Positions 57,579-64,000 of a stretch of 64,000 bases of DNA are shown piece by piece (positions within the stretch are counted from its first letter, which is position 1; each line of letters begins with the position of its first letter). The notes under the pieces are model-generated. The model saw nothing but the letters and a program-made list of their open reading frames with translations. It searched no databases and had not been told where the DNA came from. The position numbers were made by a program, and so were the translations under genes. The stretch covers positions 558,001 to 622,000 of the forward strand of contig JANEZZ010000400.1 in the NCBI GenBank assembly GCA_026122225.1. Direction: 5' to 3'. This DNA comes from Heloderma charlesbogerti (taxonomy: Eukaryota; Chordata; Lepidosauria; Squamata; Helodermatidae).

Positions 57579-57793
57579 ACATTTTGCTGTCTGAGGCAAA
57601 GGACAAGATGGTGCCCTCTCCCATCTACAGAATCTGACCAGACTGGCAGTTGAATTCCATACCTATGGGCAGCAATCTAGCTTCGGGGCACAGGGAAGGC
57701 CACAAGGCATGCACACCTAAGTCCTCCAACATTTTGCTGCCATTCCCCAGCCTCTGCTGCCTGAGGAAGCTGCCTCACTTTGCCTAATGGTAG
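57579..57793. repeat. Unclassified element, family G copy 2
   Basis: 'acattttgctgtctgaggca', 'aaggacaagatggtgccctc', 'cttggttt'-free interior, ending 'tttgcctaatggtagg'. Aligns with 49975-50199. Confidence 0.6.
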
Positions 57794-58003
57794 GATTGGC
57801 CCTACTGTCAGCCTCCTAAACTTGCAGGACACTGATCTTGATGCAAGTCCATGTGTGGATGTTACCCATCTATCATCCTTGGTGGTACTTGTGTAGTTCC
57901 TTCCTGCTGTGTAGTTCTGTGGTCACCAGTTCACGTCCCCATGGCACTGCTGCCAGAAGCGCGAGTGAAACTGTACCTTCCAAATTTTGCTTGTCTGGAA
58001 GGG

Positions 58004-58157
58004 AACAAAGCTCAGTGGTGGAGCACATGCTTTACATGCAGAAGGCCCCAAGTGCCATGATGGAAGTGACTTTTGCTGGAGAGCCTGTACCACCTAGAGT
58101 AGACAATAGTGCGTTAGGTAAACCAATAGCCAGACCTAGTCTTCCTATGTCCAAATA
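58004..58157 (+). repeat. tRNA-derived SINE
   Basis: 'gctcagtggtggagcacatg' resembles a tRNA A box region and 'ctttacatgcagaaggcccc' lies toward the B box. It continues with 'tggagagcctgtaccacc' and 'tagagtagacaatagtgcgt', ending 'cttcctatgtcc'. This is the order of the common squamate SINE. Confidence 0.75.
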
Positions 58158-58809
58158 AAGTAAGAGGTGCATGTCTATCATCTTCTAATGCCTTAACAAC
58201 CAGCTTCTTCACTTTGACTCCTAATGGGTTATAGTATCCCCTCTAGACCTCCACATATGTTTGTAATGTTATCAAAAAGGCCCTCATGGGCTTTTAGCCT
58301 GGACATCAGATGTGCTCTGGAAATCTCATTTTCTTTCAATAAAAGCATTAGCGCGTCTACCTTATATGAGCCTGGACTACTTCCTTTTCTTCAGGCCACT
58401 TCCCTCCTGCATGTATTACACCCACACTCTGCTACACTTCTATTTGCAGATTTTGTATTGCCTTTCAGAGTTTCAGAGGTTTTATTCTAAGGCTGAGTGA
58501 GGCTTTATTTAATAGGGTAGGCCAAAAAGTGTTGAGCAAATGGGACAATAGCATGGGTTGTTAAGTTCTAACTTTGCTTGCCTCCCTATCCCACTGCCAA
58601 ACTCTTGCAGCAGGCTCATTCTTCTATTACTCTGATGTAGCCTCTCTTTGCTTGAACAGGGTTGTCACAAAGGAATTCCAGGCTTATACCTGTTTGTAGC
58701 TCATACTGAATATTCAACTGAATATTGTTGAATATTCTACCTCATGCCCTAAAAATGCATTCTTTCTCAGTGGTCTTCTCCTAAGGGGCTGCTTCATGGA
58801 AATTGTTTT

Positions 58810-59282
58810 AGGGCACAATCCTATTGAGATAGATGGTCGCCCCCGACTTCAGAGGAAGTCAGACGCGACCGTCTATCCAATGCCAGGTGGCTGAACCACG
58901 GAGGGGAGGATTCCTTCCCTGCTATGGCTGCCCTGCAGTTTGCCTTAGACACCCAATTTCAGGGATTAAAACACGGCTTCAGGGAGGGGGCAGGAACAGG
59001 GCTGGAGACCACATAGGAAGCTGTCTAAAACAGCTTCCACGGTCTCATCCTCTCCCCACCTCCGGGAATGCCCCCTTTTCACCCTCTTCGTGCTCCGTGT
59101 TATGAGCACAGAAGGGCAGCTGCCACAGTTCTCTCTGGCCCAGCTACAAGGGGGAGGGGGAGGGGCCGGGAGCATGGTTTCCTGGCTACAAGCTCATGGT
59201 ACTGTCTATGAGCTTGGAGCTGGGAAACCGAAAAATCCTATCTCCCCCTGATGTTGTCTAGGGGACATAGGATTGCTCTCTT
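58810..59282. repeat. GC-rich inverted-terminal element, family D copy 2
   Basis: Ends agggcacaatcctattgaga and gacataggattgctctctt. The interior is GC-rich with 'cacggaggggaggattcctt', matching 'cacggaggggatctttccct' in copy 1 at 12944. Confidence 0.55.
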
Positions 59283-60140
59283 AAAGAGTGACTGGTTTTT
59301 ATTGCTTGTATTTTGGCTAGTTTTAGTCCTATTGTTTGGCTTTTATAAGTTATTAATTTGTTAATTGCATTTTAATTGTGTATATTGATTTATTATCTTG
59401 TAAGCTACCTTGAGAGGACTTTTTTGTCATGTGGTTGGCCTAGAAACATCCATACAAAAATAAATAATATATTTTTATTTATGTCATTTCTATCCTACCC
59501 CGTAACCAGTGTTCTTTGAAAGGATTATATCAAAAATACAATCCAAAAACAATAAAAGTACAAATGTAATGTAAAATCACACAGCAGCAAAAGCAACATA
59601 AAAAATATCTATCAATACAATAAAATACACAACACAAGCAAATCTTAAAACTTTCAAACTTCCAAAACCTTCAAACCTTTAAAAACTTTTCAAAAACTTT
59701 AAAAAGCCACTTAAAGGCCCATAAAAAGCTGGGAAAACAAACAAAAAAAAGTATCCGCGAGCCTCTCTGGGGAGGGCATTCTACAACTGGGGTGCTACCA
59801 CTGAGAAGGCCCTCTCTCAAGTAGCTACCCCCTGAATCTCACTAGGAGAGGGAACTCTGAGAAGGGCCTCTGATTATGACCACAAGTTGTGGGAAGAAAC
59901 AATCCTTGAGATAATCTATCCCCAAGCCATGTTGGGTTTTAAAGGTTACCAGCACTATGTATTGGGCTTGGAAATGGACTGGAAGCCAGTGTAAATTACA
60001 AAACACTGGCATAATATGATCAAAATCTCCAGCTCCAGCTTTTGAGGACCTCTAGTCTATTTTCATACGACTGCACATACAGTATATAACAATAATCTAA
60101 ACGGGTGGTTACGAGACCTGTGAGAATTACTACCAGGCGC

Positions 60141-60168
60141 TCGCTCTCTCTCTCTCTCTCTCTCTCCC
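60141..60168. repeat. (CT)n microsatellite
   Basis: About 13 CT units followed by a C run. Confidence 0.9.
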
Positions 60169-61674
60169 CCCCTCCCTTCAGATAGGGTTGCAGTGGGTTT
60201 ATCAGCCTAAGCTGATAAAGGCATTCTGAGCCACAGAGGCCACCTGTGCTTCTAATGACAATGTTGGATCAATGAGAACTTCCAAATGGCAAGCCTGATC
60301 CTTTAGGGAAATGAAACTCCTTCCAAAAGAGGTTGAATACCACTCAACTGTCTGGCGTGTCTGGAATGAATCTGTTTATTGGCCTTCATCCAGTCCAATA
60401 TCACATTCAGTCACTGATTCAGGACACCCATTAGCCCTATTCAAGTTTTCTATTTAGGGGTAGAATCAATATGCAAGAGAGTATCGGGGGTGGGGGGATT
60501 GAGGATGAGTGCACTAGAGAATTAGAGAACATTGCAAATGTTTGCCTCCAATTCATGGATGGCAACAAGCATGGCAATGCGGGAGCCGGGCAGAACTAGC
60601 ACGTCCACACACACACACCCCTCGTCCCCTTGTATGTCAATTACACACACAAGTAGAATGTCTGTATAGGGCTACTGCTTCTCCTGGCTTTAATGAAAAA
60701 GAAAGAACTGAGTGTGATCTGCATATTCATGACATCTCAGTCCCAATCTCTGATTGGCATCACCTAGCATTTCATATAGATGTTAAGCGGTATGATAGAT
60801 AAGATGGAACTTTAAAGGACCACATTATTGCCAAGAGGCCAAGTAGAAATCCAGCACCGCCTTCTGCCATCAGCCACCCAGGTGGAAGCAGAATCACTGC
60901 AAAGTAGTACCTCCAACGCCCAGCTCAGACAGCATATCCAGAAGGATACCATGGTCAATGTTATCAAAAGCCACTGAGATCAAAGCAAATCAACAGGGTT
61001 GCATTTTCCTGCTTTTCTCTTGAAAAAGATCATCCCACAGAGCAACTAAGGCATTTTCAGTTCCAAAATCAAGGTCTAGAAAATCAGTTTCATCTAAGTG
61101 TGTCTAGAGTTGGCTGACTACCACCTGCTCAAATATCTTACCCATGAAGAAAATGTTAGCAACTGACCTATAATTATTTACATCTTCTGGGCCCAGGTTA
61201 GGTTTCTTTTCAAAAGTGGCGAAATCACTGCTTCCTTTAAAGAGGCTGGTACGTACCACCCCTGTCCTCAAGGAAGCATTGACAACCTCCTGGACCCAGC
61301 CAAACATTCCTTCCTTATTAGCTGTAATAAGTCATAATGAGCAAGGGTTAAGCATGCAAGTGGTCATCTGGACTTGATCAAGCACCTTGTCCATGTCCGG
61401 AGGCCTCAACAACTGAAAATCACCCATTAAAACTAGACCAGAAGACCTGCTCTGAAGACCTCTGCTGATTGAACTGACTTAATTGTAGGATCTAGATCTT
61501 GGTAACTGTGATCTGGATCCCCAAAGAGGTTTGCAATCACGTCACAGTGTGCTATCAAGAGTTGTGTTATATCTCTCCCTGGGCCAGATTGCAAGAGACC
61601 ATAAACCACTTGGAACAACTCCACTGGACTACACTGAGAAGATGCAACGGTGGTGGAAATGAAATCCTCCTTTG

Positions 61675-61720
61675 CTGCTACTACTACTACTACCACCACC
61701 ACCACCCTCACCACCACCAT
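61675..61720. repeat. (TAC)n(CAC)n microsatellite
   Basis: Triplet run, six TAC-type then about nine CAC-type units with one interruption. Confidence 0.9.
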
Positions 61721-62124
61721 GTAGGCTCAATAATGAGCTACAACTTGTCATGAGTATTACTCCACCTAGGTAATAGTCATCTCCCAACTTACTTCGTTGC
61801 TCTCAGTTCAGGTGTATACCAAGGAGTTACACAGGCTCTGTCAGCAAGAAAGGGCACTTAAATGTGATCATATCACCTGCCCAGTTAACAAGACCTAGCT
61901 TTGGGAAATGGGCTTGACAGCTGTCTACAGCACAAACCCATGCTTTATTTAATTATTTGTGTGTTTGTTTGTGTATTTAATTATTCAGATGTAAATCCCA
62001 TTATGTTCACTGGGGTTGACTTTCAGGTAAGCGTGTCGAAGATTGCATCCTTAGTAGAATGATTCAGTTGCAATAGCAGCAATATCGCAGAGGTAATGCA
62101 AAGAAAGAGATAAAGATAAGTAAG

Positions 62125-62214
62125 GCTGCAATCCTATAATCACTTGACTGGGAGTAAGTTTCATTGAACTAAATAGACCTTGCTTTTGAGTAGCCATATA
62201 TAGGATTACACTGC
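62125..62214. repeat. MITE family A copy (full)
   Basis: ggctgcaatcctataatcac, 'ttgactgggagtaagtttca', 'gagtagccatatataggatt', 'acactgc'. A partial relative lies just before, at about 61988-62052. Confidence 0.7.
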
Positions 62215-62948
62215 AAGGATACTTCCAGCAAGTTAAGTTGGTCATGGGTCTACTGTGCACATGACTGAATCACAAGAAAAAAGGAATGGGGGGGGGGGAT
62301 TATTTCTTTCAGCAGGGCCGGTGGAATGGCTCTGTTTTCCCCTCCCCCAACTCCCCGAGTACAGTCTGCTGGAATGGCTGCTGGCGGTAACAGTTGAGGG
62401 AGAAGGAGGAGATTTCACAAGGGAGGTAAACAATATAAATAGTAAATAATAATCTCAAATTATGCAAAATGTATGCATTAAAATTATTGAGAGTAGAAGA
62501 ATGAAAAAGAGAAGAGTAAAACAAGTACTATAAGTCATTTTGGTCACGTATTCCTTCTTAATTGGAATCGAATTTACAGAATAATTAATAATGAAAATTA
62601 TCTGTTTTGGATTCTTCCAGTGCAGTTGCCCAGTTAAAACATACTATGTTCAGTTGTTTACAATTATACAATTGTATTCCAGATTAATGGACATGGTGTA
62701 ATCTTAATCTGGTGCTGTGTGTTTGGCAGTTACATGTATAGTTACTCTGTACTGAGCAACTGATGCACACCATATATTACTGAGTTCAGTTGAAGGTTTA
62801 TCTTCAGGTAAATCGGTATGACTTCAACTGATTGTCCACTGCTACATGTTTAGAGGACTGTTTTTTTTAAAAAAAAAATAGTTGGTCCAGTAAAACATAT
62901 ACAGCTTCATTAGTTATACCAGCAGCAGCAATGTTACTTATGTAATCA

Positions 62949-63084
62949 AGGGTGCTATCCTATGCATGTTTAGACAGAAAAAAGTCCTACAACTCCCAGT
63001 ATGTATCAGCCTGCATCACTGGCTGGGGCATGCTGGGAGTTTTAGGCCTTTTTTTAAATCTAAACATGCATAGGATGGCACCCT
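62949..63084. repeat. Palindromic MITE, family B copy 2
   Basis: Perfect outer ends AGGGTGC / GCACCCT. Arms 'tatcctatgcatgtttagac' and 'ctaaacatgcataggat'. Centre 'ggctggggcatgctgggagt'. The best preserved copy. Confidence 0.8.
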
Positions 63085-63121
63085 AAGTGTCTGCACAGTC
63101 TCTTGCATGTTGGAAGATTAA

Positions 63122-63249
63122 AGGTGCAATCCTATGCATGTTTAGATAGAGAAAAGGCCTATAACTCCCAGTATGCATCATCTGGCATAGCTAGCTGGGG
63201 CATGCTGTGAGCTGTAGGCCTTCTCTACATCTGCATAGGATTCCACCCT
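63122..63249. repeat. Palindromic MITE, family B copy 3
   Basis: 'aggtgcaatcctatgcatgt', 'ttagatagagaaaaggccta', ending 'gcataggattccaccct'. Head-to-tail with copy 2, 37 bp apart. Confidence 0.75.
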
Positions 63250-63314
63250 AACAGGCTTTTTAGGCAATCACAGTACAGGCCCTGCTAGCTTTAGACGGCC
63301 TCAGCTCCCTGAGA

Positions 63315-63660
63315 CAATGACCTGGTTTGCATGATTGCAGGGTGGTTAATAACCCGCTGTGGCTTGTTAACCACCCTGCATGTGCCAGGGGGATTCGCAT
63401 AATTACTCTCTGCAGTACAGCTTGTTGTGTCATGCGAAACTAGCCAGGGTGGCTTGTTCCCATGGATAACAAGCCACCAAGAACTGCACAACAGCCCTTG
63501 GGTTCTGGGTGGCATGTTACCACGGCAACAAGCCACCCTGGCTGTGTTTGCACTACACAATAAGATGTGCTTATTGAGGGTAATTATGCTAATCCCCCCA
63601 GCATGCAACTGGCATGCATGGTGGGGGAAATAAGACAATGGTACGAACCAGGCCAATATC
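63315..63660. repeat. Foldback element, 'aacaagccaccctgg' family
   Basis: 'cagggtggcttgttcccatg' then 'gataacaagccaccaag' and 'gcatgttaccacggcaacaa' then 'gccaccctggc' form internal inverted pairs. Outer ends 'ctggtttgcatgattg' and 'acaatggtacgaaccagg' are inverted. This explains a 191-codon open frame on the - strand, which is not a gene. Confidence 0.65.
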
Positions 63661-63928
63661 TCTCCAGAGCTCAGTCTGCAGGGCTCACTGGGAGCTGCCC
63701 AGGATCCTGACTCCTGTATAGAGAAACCTGCTTTGATTGGAATGTGCCTGACTGGACTTTGCCTGACCTGATTTGACCTGTCTGGGTGACTGTTCTGTTT
63801 GACCACTTCCAATTTCCCCCATGAGCCCAAGTCCTGAATGAACAGGATAGTATTCAATGCATTCATTATTTTGGTGGTTCTTCTCTGACATTTTCCAACA
63901 GAACTATACTTTTTTTGAGATGAGTTGA

Positions 63929-64000
63929 CCAGAATTGAACCTCTCTCACCTCAAGGGCCAAATTCCATTTCAGAGAAGCTCTCAGGCCCTGCATTCCAAT
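63929..64000. repeat. hAT-like element, family E copy 2 (cut by the window end)
   Basis: 'tttcagagaagctctcaggc' then 'cctgcattccaat' aligns with the copy at 16894-17246 starting from its left end. Confidence 0.6.

Larger units (their letters stand above)
59480..61720 (-). mobile_element. L2-clade LINE, long decayed copy
   Basis: - strand. From high to low coordinates: PEDVNNYRSVANIFFMGKIF and EQVVVSQL (61104-61200), AFDNIDHG (about 60950-60975), and near the low end ERAFSVVAPQL (about 59785-59820), the usual order in L2-clade proteins. Stops and frameshifts are frequent, and the region 59960-60900 is only weakly recognisable. The low-coordinate end is an A-rich tail (on the - strand, T-rich). 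A (CT)n run at 60141-60168 and a (TAC/CAC)n run at 61675-61720 lie inside. Confidence 0.7.

Noticed and set aside
58004..58080. Possible tRNA gene
   Set aside because: The A and B box-like parts belong to a tRNA-derived SINE. The cloverleaf is not intact and SINE-specific sequence follows.
63291..63866. 191-codon open frame on the - strand, the longest outside LINE sequence besides the CR1 frame
   Set aside because: It lies mostly within a foldback element with internal inverted repeats and has no recognisable domain. The openness follows from the palindromic composition.

Overview
This is a vertebrate nuclear window, most probably from a squamate reptile (lizard or snake). The only protein-coding gene I can support is the 3' nine-tenths of CEP120, the centriole-elongation and ciliogenesis protein. 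It lies on the + strand as 17 coding exons between 1586 and 34171. The reptile call rests on the repeats: a CR1 LINE with the typical saurian 3' end, L2-clade LINEs, a tRNA-derived SINE containing a 'gctcagtggtggagca'-type promoter region, a decayed Tc1/mariner transposon, and many short palindromic elements such as the 'aatcctat...tgagtagac...ataggattg' and 'actacaactcccatcat' families. I know these from squamate genomes, but I could not run a database search.

1-34171 is CEP120. The window opens in the intron before the exon that encodes residue 108 of the human-length protein. Every exon-intron junction in the window can be placed on GT/AG boundaries that keep one frame. The exons sum to 2640 nt, which is 879 codons plus stop. 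Added to the 107 residues expected upstream, this gives 986 residues, the human length. The exons cover the middle and third C2-type domains and the long C-terminal coiled coil. Introns run from 78 bp to 6.8 kb and carry most of the repeats of this half: a CR1 LINE (21714-22985, - strand), SINE-like sequences, foldback elements, MITEs and a purine/pyrimidine-biased repetitive block at 4.9-5.7 kb.

34172-37640 is the 3' untranslated region. It has an early polyadenylation signal at 34570 and two late candidates at 37517 and 37635.

37.6-64 kb is intergenic as far as I can see. It holds a 1.6-kb Tc1-type transposon with good terminal repeats but a broken transposase (42021-43620), L2-clade LINE remnants (49.0-50.5, 52.0-52.5, 55.5-56.1 and 59.5-61.7 kb), an old CR1/L3-like remnant (54.8-55.2 kb), SINEs, simple repeats and several non-autonomous palindromic families. 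Two nested insertions are visible. A TTGCACAA-rich 400-bp element (53852-54251) splits a common MITE, and an unclassified 0.2-kb element sits inside an L2 copy and recurs at 57.6 kb. No second gene, RNA gene or CRISPR array is supported. The most puzzling piece is an unrecognised, decayed coding-like stretch on the - strand at about 20990-21713, next to the CR1 insertion.
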